From: Diphasiastrum complanatum
Taxonomy: Eukaryota > Streptophyta > Lycopodiopsida > Lycopodiales > Lycopodiaceae
DNA length: 64,000 bases
Assembly: GCA_029204225.1 (NCBI GenBank)
Contig: CM055096.1
Coordinates: 29,688,995-29,752,994 of the forward strand
Direction of reading: 5' to 3'
Shown here in pieces: positions 37,921-48,270 of the stretch. The stretch's first letter is position 1; each line of letters opens with the position of its first letter. A program made the translations under genes and the position numbers. Below the pieces are notes generated by a model. It was not told where the DNA came from and ran no database searches. It saw nothing but the letters and a program-made list of their open reading frames with translations.

Positions 37921-39964
37921 AGAGAAGGAGAATACGTCTCCAAACGCTTTGTTGAGAGGCATACTTCACTTGCAGACTGCAGTCTACACACCACAGCACA
38001 ATGGTGTGGCAGAGAGGAGAAATCGGACTCTCATGGAAGCTGCGAGATCCATGATGGCCTATCTAAAAACATTAAAATTCTTATGGGACGAAGTAGTAGC
38101 TATAGCCAACTACCTACAAAACAGGATAGGCAGATCCAGTGTTGCACATACCACGCCACACGAGGTTTGGTGGGGCAACAAACTAAGTTTGACACATGTG
38201 CGCATTTTTTAATGTGTTGCATACGCCCACATTCCAGATCAGAAAAGAAAGATGTTGAATGAAAAGGTGGAGCAGGGATTCCTCGTAGGATATGATGTTC
38301 ATTCATCATACTACAGGATCTACATACCTAATAGCAGAAAAATCAAGACTGTCAGAGAAGTCAAAGACAATGGCTAACGGAGATCCAATTGGCTACGAAA
38401 TCTTGACCAGAGGCTACTATGACCTGCCAACATCTATAGAGGGAGTGGACCCTTAGCACCTAGAACAAGATGCTCAAATTCCAGGTGAACAGAGTGACTA
38501 TTCAGATGACAAGCAGCAAGGCGCACATCTTGTACCCCCAGGACACTTGCTACTCACCGCAATTCAGCAGTCAGCAGAGGCAAGGCCATCGATCTGACTA
38601 TGATTTCTCCAAGAAGATCCATGAGAGAAAGAAGAGCACCCATCAAATTTGTACTTGATAGCTCAGTCTCTATATCAGAGGAATTCTGTGGATTCGAAGA
38701 AGGACCTCAAACATATGAGGAAGCTATCAGCTGTCCAGATAAGGACAAGTGAATTAAAGCAATAGAAGACGAGATGAATTCCATGGAGTAGAACAATGTC
38801 TGGAATCTGGAACCATTACCAGTAGACATGAAGACTGTAAACTGCAAATGGGTTTTCAAATACAAGTATGGACCTGATGGCAACGTATCAAAATACAAGG
38901 CCAGATTGGCGGCGGAAGGTTTCTCTCAGAAATATGGTGTTGACTATTCTAAAACCTTTTCTCCAATTGTAAAGCATTCGTCCTTACGCCTACTATTTGC
39001 ATATGCAGCAGCCTACAGTTTGATTGCTCAAGTGAAGCATAATATTTCACAGCATTTTGAAATATCAAACCTAGGGGAAGCAAGATGCTATCTAGGATTG
39101 TAGATTGCTAGAGATCTTGACGAAGGGAAGCTATATTTTCACCAGTGAAGATACATCCAAAAAATCATTGATGATTTTCAAATGACAGACTACAAGGGAG
39201 CTAATATGTCGATGGTAGCTGGAACGATTCTGACCAAGCAATATTGCCCGCAGAATGTAGAAGAGCAGGAAACCATGTAGAGCATGCCATACAGGAGATT
39301 AATCGGATCACTCATGTACTTAGTAGATAATACATGTCTTGATATTGCTTATACAGTTTTCAGAATGAGCCAATTTAATATTAGTCCAAGGCCTACGCAC
39401 TGGAAGATAGCCAAGATAATTTTACAATACCTTCAACAGACGAAAGATTATGGGCTGTGTTTCTCTCAACGTGAAGGATTCCAGATCAAATCCTATAGCG
39501 ATGCAAGCTGGGCATCCCTGAAAGATGACTCCAAGAGCGTCCCAAGAGGGTGCACAATAACAACTAGTGCAGCTATGATATGGATCAGCAGGAGGCAGAC
39601 CATGACTGCGCAATCATCCCATGAAACAGAGTATGTTGCAGCAGCCAGGATGGCAAATGAGCTTACATGGCTCGAGCAGTTCCTTGACAGACTGGGAGAG
39701 AACTCCAATGAGCCGCTGCTACTATTCATGGATAACACATCCGCCATTCATCTAACAAAGGATCCAGTATTTCATTCCAAGATGAAACACATTGCTATCA
39801 GATATCATCTGATAAGAGATCTGGTTGAGAAAGACAGATTGAGGACCGAGTTTCCAACGAAGTAGATGGTGGCTGATATATTCACAAAGCCTCTTGACAA
39901 TGCAATCTTTGAGAAACAGCGTGCAAGCTTAGGAATCAGAAAAATACCAGCTTTGAGAGGGAGC
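37895..39964 (+). pseudogene. Copia D integrase, RT (core deleted) and RNase H
   Basis: Integrase: LQTAVYTPQHNGVAERRNRT, LWDEVVAIANYLQNRIG. RT start: MKTVNCKWVFKYKYGPDGNV, YKARLAAEGFSQKYGVDYSK, then after AYSLIAQ the frame jumps to VKHNISQHFEISNLGEARCY. The YVDD core is absent, so the RT cannot be active. RNase H: YRRLIGSLMYL, SYSDASWASLKDDSKS (Asp), SSHETEYVAAARMANELTWL (Glu), LLFMDNTSAIHLTKDPVFHS (Asp), MVADIFTKPLDN. Stops near 38277, 38455, 38751, 39101 and 39863 confirm decay. Confidence 0.9.
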
Positions 39965-41044
39965 TGAAGAAACCAAGAGTTTCTATCTTTCAAAGCCTTA
40001 GTATTTTTTCTTCGTTTTTTTTCTTTGTTATTTTTAGCGTATGTGCATTTTGAACTACGTTTCGCACAGTCTGCATTTTTGAGCTGTTTTTTTTTGCACA
40101 GTTTGCATTTTTGTGCCATGAAGAAAATTCAGCATGAGGCCTAAAACACTTAGAAAATTATTCTGACAACTTTTTCTGACATTGTCGCATTTTTGCAAAA
40201 AAGGAGACACTATTATTAAAATGCCTTAGAAAATTTTCTGGCCTACCTTCATCTTTTTCACCCTTTGAGAAAAAAGAGACACTGTTTCTAAAATGCCTTA
40301 AAAATATTTTCAGGCCTACCTTCGCCTTTTTCGGGAAAAAGCGAAAGTGCCCTTGAAAACACGAAGGTGCCCTTGGAAAAGTGAAAGTGCCCTTAAAAAG
40401 ACGACACTGTCCTTAAAATTTTAAAAGGGTCTTCAGGCAAAAGGCGAAGGCCTGTAGTGTGAAGACACTGTCGAACGGGCAGAAGGAAGCTAATGCACGA
40501 GCAAAAGGAGAAGTTCCAACGACACGACGCGACACGAAATTGTTCACGACACAAAACTCTTCACATTTTAAAAGACCAGGAAGATCAAACGAGTACCAAG
40601 TAGTACAGCTTTCTGATCAGATATGATGGCATCAGCAGAAGAGCGTTGGGACATGCCTAATCCACATCTCTTCTAATCTGAGATTAGTTGTAGATCATTT
40701 AATCTCTCTAATCAGATTTGTTACTCTAAATATATGTATTGCTAGACACATCAAGACAGTCAAGAAGATAGTTACGGACACAAAGTGTTTCACAAATTAG
40801 CAGTAGCTAGTCATTTTCGTGAGAGAGAACATCTTTCTCGCGCCAACGCGCTAATCTGAAAAACAGACAATGCTCAAGAAAATATTGTAAAATTCAACTC
40901 TGATTTTAGAAGGGATTTTTCTCAATGCTTTGTTCTGTGATGTGTATGATCTGAGATATTGGAATGCATGCTATCAGTAGATAAATTTCCGCTGTTGTTT
41001 TTACTCAATATTATCTGTTGTTTACAAGTTTGATTTTTACAACA
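39965..41044 (+). mobile_element. Copia D 3' LTR (probable, about 1.08 kb)
   Basis: Follows a purine tract gagagggagc and starts tgaagaaacc; ends gatttttacaaca. Repeats of cctaccttc, aaaatgcctta and aagtgccctt fill 40.15-40.43 kb, as in the copia A LTR. It is followed by a primer-site-like segment (cagtggcgatctgggg, 41050-41065), as if another internal region began there. Confidence 0.6.
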
Positions 41045-41159
41045 GATGTGCAGTGGCGATCTGGGGCTTGGAAGAGAATTAGATCGCAGTCAATAGTAGT
41101 AGCTCTCCTGTCAAGTCGGCTTTTTCCGGCCTTTCATTTCCATCATCATCTACCTTGGA

Positions 41160-42334
41160 GATTCAAACACCATACACATGAAAGACAAAGGGACAGTTAA
41201 GATTACGTTCAACAATGATCTTTCTATTTGTGTTCCCAATGTTCTTCACATACCTCAGCTATGAAAAGAACCTGTTATCACTCTCTAAGATAACTGATGA
41301 GGGCTACACTTTTACTTTCTCTTCTGAACAATGTAGAATCTTCGATGAAGATACTACTCTAAGTACATGTACTAGAGTTGGAAATTTATATCTACTCTCT
41401 AACTTAATTGCATTAGCTAGTATCTCTCACGAAAATGTAAACAATAATGCTATTCTGTGGCATAGTCAATTTGGACACGTGAATACAAGATCACTTTCTT
41501 ATATCCGTTGTAATAATCTAGTTGATGGATTGTATTTTCCTTCTTCATTGGATAGGAAGCCTTTCTTTTGTGAATCCTACATCTATGGAAAACACTCTAG
41601 AAGCAAGTTTTCCAAATCACATTCTATCAAAACAAAGCATGTATTAGACCTTATACATAGCAATCTTTGTGGTCCAATGCCAACTCCATCCTTAGGAGAT
41701 GCAATTTATTTTTTATCACTTTCATAGATGATTATTCTAGAGGGTCTACAGTCATGTTCATTAACCATAAATCAGAAGCCTTTGAATGCTTCAAAAGATT
41801 CAAGGCCGTGGCTGAGACACAAACGTCTACAAAAGTGAAAGCTCTTTGAACTAATGGTGGCGGCAAATACCTCTCTAACGAGATGTCCCCCGACTACTTG
41901 GCTGAACATGGCATTTGAAGACAATTCACAACTTCCTATTCTCCTCAACGGAATGGAATTGCAAAATGGAAGAATTGAACACTTCTCAACTTAGCCAGAT
42001 CCATGTTACATCAAGCGCACCTACTTGCAATTTTTTGGGCAAAAGCTACAGCCACAGCTTGTTACGTACAAAACAGATCCAACACTAAAGCCGTCAACAA
42101 CAAAACTCCTTATGAAATATGGCATGGAAACAAGCCTAGTGTCAACCATTTAAAAATCTTTGGTTGTGTATGTTTTGTTGACATTCCTAAACAACTTAGG
42201 AAGAAGCTAGATCGTAGGACAAATAAATGTATTTTCATTGGCTATCCTGATGAACATAAAGCTTACAAAGTTTACGATCCATCCACCAATGTAGCATTTG
42301 TCTCTAGGGATGTAATCTTCTCCCGAATTGCTTG
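41160..42334 (+). pseudogene. Copia B pre-integrase and integrase, third copy
   Basis: Begins in the protease/pre-integrase part (YLGDSNTIHMKDKGTVKI), then NVLHIPQL, a stop, KNLLSLSKITDEGYTFTFSS, ILWHSQFGHVN, CESYIYGKHSRSKFSKSHSI, FITFIDDYSRGSTVMFINHK, NGGGKYLSNEM, TPYEIWHGNKPSVNHLKIFG, CVCFVDIPKQLRKKLDRRTN, YKVYDPSTNVAFVSRDVIF. The active-site block TDGGGEY reads TNGGGKY here, so a catalytic Asp codon is lost. It ends abruptly at about 42334. Confidence 0.9.
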
Positions 42335-42663
42335 ACTATGTATTTAGTATACAGCTATTATTTTGTCATCATAGTTCAACTACTCCCTGAGTGCGACAAA
42401 GTACCTAGTTAGATGACAAACATTGATTATAATTAGATACAAAGATGTGGTGTATAAATGCATCTTCCTCACACATTCTCTATGATACTCTGTCCATGAG
42501 ACGAATGATTTTGAGCCTCCAAGTTTCTCCACTATTCTGGTTGTAACTTATTGTTGTGCTTCAGTATAATATAGCAACAATACGCATTTCTATTTGTGTA
42601 TAACGTAGATGAATGCTTATTGTAATTTGAATGATGTTTGATCACGCTCGTTTACTCACTCTG
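42335..42663 (+). repeat. Direct repeat of the LTR part at 36258-36605
   Basis: The two copies share tgactatgtattta/tgaccatgtattta, caactactccct, gtgcgacaaagtac, gatgacaaacattgattata and a long continuation, diverging after the gctcgttt(a/g)ctcact block. The copies are about 6.1 kb apart in the same orientation. Confidence 0.85.
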
Positions 42664-42665
42664 AT

Positions 42666-43175
42666 GAACCTTCGCTATTGTCCTTCTGGTGCTAACCAAT
42701 CTTCGCCAACTTGCAAGGAGATCTTAAATGATTATTAGAGGGCTAGTGAGAGTTCATCTCGATGAGAGATGGTCTGGCGAAGGTTCAGATGGCTGTTAGG
42801 CACTTTTGAGGGCTGAAAACATTTGTCGGACTAGTTATTAATATTATTAACCTTCACCTACTTCATAGATACTGCAAAACAATGTTTTATGACTATCTTG
42901 AGCTTAATGAAGGTTCTTGATGCACTAGCAAAGGTTGGCAAGGGTTCTTGAGACTTGGAAGCTTCACAGAATGGTAGGAACGTTCGTCGACCAATTTTAT
43001 CTAGGAAATAGCCTTCGCCGAACTGGTTGGAGCTATATAACAAGGAAAAATACCTACTAACAAACTGGCGAAGGTTTATAGATTTTTAGTTTGGCGACGG
43101 TTCTCTGGTTCTTTACTATTTTTGGTGTCTTTGAATCTCTGCCAGAGACCGTACACTCAAAACTAACCTTCGCTG
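42666..43175. repeat. Cluster of AACCTTCGCC / GGCGAAGGTT motifs
   Basis: About ten matches or near matches in both orientations: 42667, 42698, 42776, 42849, 42909, 42929, 43011, 43067, 43093 and 43165. No coding signal overlaps them. Confidence 0.7.
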
Positions 43176-46100
43176 GCCTCCAAAATGGCTTTGACACTAA
43201 AAATGAAATTTGGGCGAAATCAACATAATATCTATTTTGAGCATGGGAAGATACTTGGTGAATGCTAAGGGTGAAGAGTGTGCTCAAAAGTGACATGAGG
43301 AGTGAAAAATTCAAAAAATTGTGTGAAATCTATGCCAAAATGTCTCCTATTTATTAAAAAAAAATTGTTGGCATTTGGCTATTTGTCCATGTGCCATGAT
43401 CATATAACAAATCATTACCATGTGCCATTCTACACATTCTGAATCTTCCATATATTATTCAAGTTCGCCAAAGTTTACCACAATATATCATCAAAATTTT
43501 GAGACCTAATCACTTCCATCCATCTCTTTTGTCTTCATATTCCATTTCATGTTTTTAAATCTATTACCCCTTAATGATGTTTATAGATTACCACAATGAG
43601 AAATGGCATCTGACAACGATTATGATTCAAAGGAGGCAAGCATACAAATTTTCTTTAGGATTTAGATTCCTAAATGACATTTTTGACATTAACTAGAATA
43701 TATGATTCCATGTAACTACAAGAGCTCTTCTGAAGCAACCTTGTCCATGGAAAAGATTGATCCCACAACAAAACAAATGTTCTGGCGTTGATCCATATAT
43801 GTACAAACAAGGTTAAAACCAGTTTAGCTCTTAGCAGGTTTGTTGAATAGAAAAAGCATGAGAGAGATAAGTATGTGAGTCAATATCATGGAGATCCAAT
43901 TAAAGGTACAGTACATGCTTGTTCTTTCATAACGTTATACCATTTTCGTTTGCTAAATGTCTACTTTCATTCGAATACTACATAGAATAACAATTTTAAA
44001 GAGATCTTTTTGCATGCTGTTCTTAATTCAAGTTTCTTGAAACAATTGTATAACATCTTTTTGATAAACATTCCTACAACAATCACAACAAACCAGATCA
44101 ACAATACAACATTTCGACTCAACGCTAAAGAAAAATTATTACACAATAATAAATTTGTACTTTGGCTACAAAATTCAGATCAATGATTAGAGAGACACGA
44201 CGCACGCATAATTTTTGCACGCAGTTACAATGGACCTTGGGAAAAAAAAATTGGCCGTTTTGTCAGATGATGGTACAAAGATAACAAAAGGTCCAATACA
44301 AATCGACACAGTTCTAGACATTCTGCAAGTGAAGCTTTTGCTATAATAATGGATCAAGTAAGTGTGTATTGCTATCTAAAGTTTGTTAAGATTATAATCG
44401 TTTTAAATCCATTGCATACTAATACAACATTGCTTACAAAAGAATCTTCACGACCAATGTCGCATTTTGCATCTAGTACACATGTGAATTTGACCCATAC
44501 AACCATCTACTTGTTTATTTGTAGGCTTTCAATAGGACAAATACGATTTTTGGTTGTAGGAAACAACATCATCAAGGAAACATCCAAGGTCCCATATTCA
44601 TACTAAAAAGTAAAGTGCGAAGAAACACATCAACCAAACATGCAACTTGCAATGCCAATTGCAACAACCTGCAACTGCAAGGATGCCACCAAAAAAAAAT
44701 GAGAAAACACTATCATACAAATCACGCTTCATGAACAATTTCATGCTGAGGTTCTAGATGTCGTTGAAGATAGGAAACTGGCTAATAGAATCGAAAAGGT
44801 TTATGTTCAGCATAAAAAAATCAACTAGCAAGCATGGATACAACAAGCTAAAATATAATCATGTAAATCCAAAGGCATATTGGTATTTGAAGAGACACAA
44901 GTTTTTGTGATTCTCTTTAGGCACAAAAAGTTTGTCTGTTCAAAGTTGTAATTGTGAGAAGTTTAGACCTTTTCCTTTCTGTAATCTTTCAGGGTTGTTG
45001 ACTCTTGTTGCAAACTTTATACTATATCAATAGATCATTTATTGAACTTAATGCAAGGCTGGAATTGCGTAGCTAGTTTGACACATGTGTCATGCTTTAC
45101 GACATGAAGCCCATGAGATATGTTTGCTAAGAAGTGCATGACCTTTGTGGGAGAAAACTCTTTCATGCAAAAGTTCATCCCAAAAACAAAAGTAGGCAAA
45201 TTTTGTCCCATAAGCCCATTAAAATGCACTTTTAAAAAACCATAGGTTTGTAGAAGATTAGTGAAAACGCTAAAAGCTCCCTATAGTTTCTTTTTTGTGC
45301 ACAATGTATAGATTGTACAATGTCAACATTTATTGGCCAAGTCAACTTTTTACCATGTTGGCTCCTCGATATCCCCATCTCAAGCACATCACACACTTTG
45401 AGCTTGGGTTTCCATTGTCATATATCACTTTTATAAAACTTCATTGTGATGGAGGACATAGTAAGGCTAAGCTAAAAAGAAGAGTACAAAGGCTCATTCA
45501 CATCTAGCAAATACTCTTAAATATTGTCAAGGATAAAAGTACAATTTACATCACATACTAAGGCTAAGACAAAAACTACAAGGGCTTGCTAGAGTGGTCA
45601 CATGTAACAAAGAGTGTTATGGAGCCATGGAAAACAACAATACATTGTACGTCACATAATTAAGATCAAGGAAAAGCACGAGGGTCGAAACATGCACTTA
45701 TCCAATAACGTTTTAGTTGACTCTTACATGAAGAACGTAGTAGTTGATCCTTAACAACAAATAAAGAGGGAAATGAGGAGTTATCAATGCTAAAAAACAA
45801 TCTTATTGGCATTTGGTTCAAATCATGCAAATAACTTCATTTCTCTTGAAATTATGGTTTCATCTTTGTATGTGAGTTGTTTTATGAAAAAGGACAGTGA
45901 AATAAAATATTATGAAGTAAATTATCATTTGTGAATGCGACATGTGACACATTACAAAATGTTGAAGCTCGTGGAACTTTTGAGAAGCATTTTATATAGA
46001 CTCATATAATGTCCATAAAGACATCACATCATGCCTCGTAAAAAGTCAAAATCTATGGGCCACAAAAATATTTTGAGTTTTAATGTATAATGCCAAAAAC

Positions 46101-46790
46101 AATCCTTCATGCTTGGAAATGTTCTTTTTAGTGACCTTAGCTAGCACCTAGTTCAATAGTCGTAAAATGAACAGTCGTTGAACCCGGTGCAAAGATCACT
46201 AAAATGGCCATTTCCCAATACATTTAGTTTCCAAGGAAGATGTTGAAGACTCTAATGGGAATTGTAATTTGTAGCCAAATAAGTGAAGAAGAGCCCACCC
46301 GACACCAATGGTTGTAAAAATAGACAAAGGCAACGGGCCAATCGTTGAAACTAATATTTTGCTACTATACTTTTGGATTTGTAAGGCTTTTAGTTGTTTA
46401 GAATCAGTTGGTTGTTTCGGTAATAAATTCCCACATTTAAGATTTTTATTGTAAATTTTTATCAACTTCATAGAAATGTTGCGGGCTTCTTATAAGTTAA
46501 GTCGGAAGCTTTTTGGCGAGCATTGTTCACCCACACATAAGTAATAAAAGACCAAGTGATCAATATATCGTGAAAAGCTTTGTCCGACGTGCATGGCATT
46601 CAAATGTTTAAAAAGGAAAAATAAAATAAACATTTAATTTTAAAAGATTATAAAATTAAAAAAAATAACTTAATGCCCAAACTTATCGAAACAAAATGAC
46701 TTTTAGCAAATAGTCACAATAACTTATAAGTTACCGCTACTACAAATTATCATATGCAAAAACCCAAATTATCATATACATCAGAAGCTT
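43176..46790. other. Long intergenic stretch, nothing recognised
   Basis: About 3.6 kb of AT-rich sequence with only short open frames. No repeat or domain stood out on either strand, apart from short gcaacttgcaatgccaattgcaac-type word repetition near 44.65 kb. Confidence 0.5.
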
Positions 46791-46795
46791 GCCCG

Positions 46796-46925
46796 CCCCC
46801 CCCCCCCCCCCCCAAAAGAAAAATGAAAAACCCAAATTATCATATGCAGCACAAAAGCTCCCTATTCCCCCTCCCTCTCTCTCTCTCTTCTCTCTCTCTC
46901 TTTCTCTCTCTCTCTCGCTCGCTCG
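46796..46925. repeat. C18 tract and CT-rich leader/promoter region
   Basis: A run of 18 C at 46796-46813, then (CT)-rich sequence with tctcgctcgctcgct at about 46910-46927. Pyrimidine tracts of this sort are common around plant transcription starts, and the trihelix gene follows. Confidence 0.6.
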
Positions 46926-46990
46926 CTTTCCACACGCACTCACACGAGCCAGCGGGCGATGGCGTGAGGAGACGAAGCTTCCGGCGCGAG

Positions 46991-47056
46991 ATGAGCCCAA
47001 GATTCTCCTCGGACACAATGGCGAACCAGCAGCAGCAGCTGATCGGATATGGATGA
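46991..47056 (+). promoter_or_regulatory. Upstream ORF 1 of the trihelix leader
   Basis: ATG at 46991 and TGA at 47054-47056 encode 21 residues (MSPRFSSDTMANQQQQLIGY plus G). It lies in the likely 5' leader, 232 bp before the main ATG. Assumes this stretch is transcribed. Confidence 0.4.
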
Positions 47057-47144
47057 AGCGAAGACTGGATTACTTGTGAATTAGAGAAACCAGAAATGGA
47101 TATGTTGTAGTATTGTTATCATGTATGGTGGAGGGATAGAGGGC

Positions 47145-47279
47145 ATGGAAGAGCTCAGATTTGCATGTGAGTTATGGATGGGGATTTGTGAGGTGGGTTT
47201 GGGTTGTAGAGATGAAGGTTGTGATGTGTTTGATCAGGTGTTATTTAGCGAGTTTAGATTTCCTGCTGCTGTGTTGTGA
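47145..47279 (+). promoter_or_regulatory. Upstream ORF 2, ending 8 nt before the main ATG
   Basis: ATG at 47145 reads 44 codons to TGA at 47277-47279; the main start follows at 47288. A uORF stopping this close could limit or tune re-initiation at the main ORF. An even shorter uORF lies at 47095-47109. Confidence 0.4.
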
Positions 47280-47287
47280 AAACTGCG

Positions 47288-48133
47288 ATGGGGGATGCAG
47301 AGGGTTTGGGGTTGAGCCTGGGGCTGGCGCAGCACTCTAATATCGCTGGTGGAGCTGGGGACAGGGAGGGTAAATTGTTGTCAGCTGGAAGCCAGAGTCA
47401 GCAGCAGCCCAGGATGCAGGTCGATGAGATGGAAGGCAAGGAAACGGGTAAGGATGCTGTGGCTTGGAGTGCGCAAGCCACTGCAGCACTGTTGGATGTG
47501 TATGCAGAAAGATGGTCTGCCATGAATTGTAGGAATTTCCGTGGAGAAGAGTGGGAGGAATTGGCACGCAATGTGAATAATCGATGCAGCTTCATAGCCT
47601 GCAAAGACGTGAAGAATGGGAAACAGTGCTCTTACAAGATGAGCAATTTGAAGAGGAAGTACAAGAATGAGAAGGAACTGCTGCGGCTTCGAGGTGGCGT
47701 GTCGGAGTGGAAATGGTTTTGCAGGATGGAACAGATCTTTTCGAGTCACCCCAAGTACTTGTGGTATGTTGTTTACGCAGGCGAAGGTGCGGAGAGGCTT
47801 GACAAGGATGCAGCTGACAATACCTTTGAGGATCCTAATTCCTGCAGTTTGTCAGCTAGCAAGAGTGCTTCCACCACAAACACAGACGGAGGTTTCCTGC
47901 CGCAGTGCGAGATGCCAATGGATAGCAGCCCGTGTTCTAACACTTGCAGGCTGCGAGGAGCAGTGGTGGGAAAGCCTTCTAGAAAGAAGCATGCCATTTC
48001 GACCCGTGTGGATGATTTTGCTGTCGGCATAAGTGAATCCATGAAGATGATTGCGCAGCAGCAAGGAGAAATGATTGCATTGATGCGAGAAATGGTGGCT
48101 AGCCAGGACAAACAGTTGTATGCAAGTATCTAA
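47288..48133 (+). CDS. Trihelix transcription factor (SIP1/ASIL-like), 281 aa
   Basis: Nuclear DNA-binding protein, intronless. Residues 58-152 form one trihelix (GT/MYB-SANT-like) domain: AVAWSAQATAALLDVYAERW, FRGEEWEELARNVNNRC, QCSYKMSNLKRKYKNEKELL and EWKWFCRMEQIF, with the spaced aromatic residues W60, W89 and W143 expected for the helix cores. Residues 7-13 (LGLSLGL) give overlapping LxLxL matches, the EAR-type repression motif, so a repressor role is likely. A basic patch PSRKKH (230-235) may be a nuclear signal, and the C-terminus (about 245-277) is Met/Gln/Glu-rich and helical, as in SIP1-clade dimerisation tails. I chose the ATG at 47288 because no in-frame ATG occurs earlier and the EAR motif follows at once. 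Single trihelix domain and length fit the SIP1/ASIL clade rather than GT-2. Confidence 0.92.
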   Translation: MGDAEGLGLSLGLAQHSNIAGGAGDREGKLLSAGSQSQQQPRMQVDEMEGKETGKDAVAWSAQATAALLDVYAERWSAMNCRNFRGEEWEELARNVNNRCSFIACKDVKNGKQCSYKMSNLKRKYKNEKELLRLRGGVSEWKWFCRMEQIFSSHPKYLWYVVYAGEGAERLDKDAADNTFEDPNSCSLSASKSASTTNTDGGFLPQCEMPMDSSPCSNTCRLRGAVVGKPSRKKHAISTRVDDFAVGISESMKMIAQQQGEMIALMREMVASQDKQLYASI

Positions 48134-48270
48134 CCATGCTGGACTCACTTCTATGTAATAGATAGCTATCTTATATGTACATATTCAAAGCAAAGTTCTA
48201 ATAGTATGTTTCTATTCAGTAGTTTATCGCTCATGAAACTGGTTGCTGGACTGCTGAACTGCTCCTATCT

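Noticed and set aside
43057-43314. 85-codon minus-strand frame with a hydrophobic start
   Set aside because: Overlaps the motif cluster, has no domain, and composition is like the surrounding non-coding DNA.
47337-48148. Several minus-strand frames of 70-120 codons opposite the trihelix gene
   Set aside because: Antisense shadows of a well-supported coding frame.
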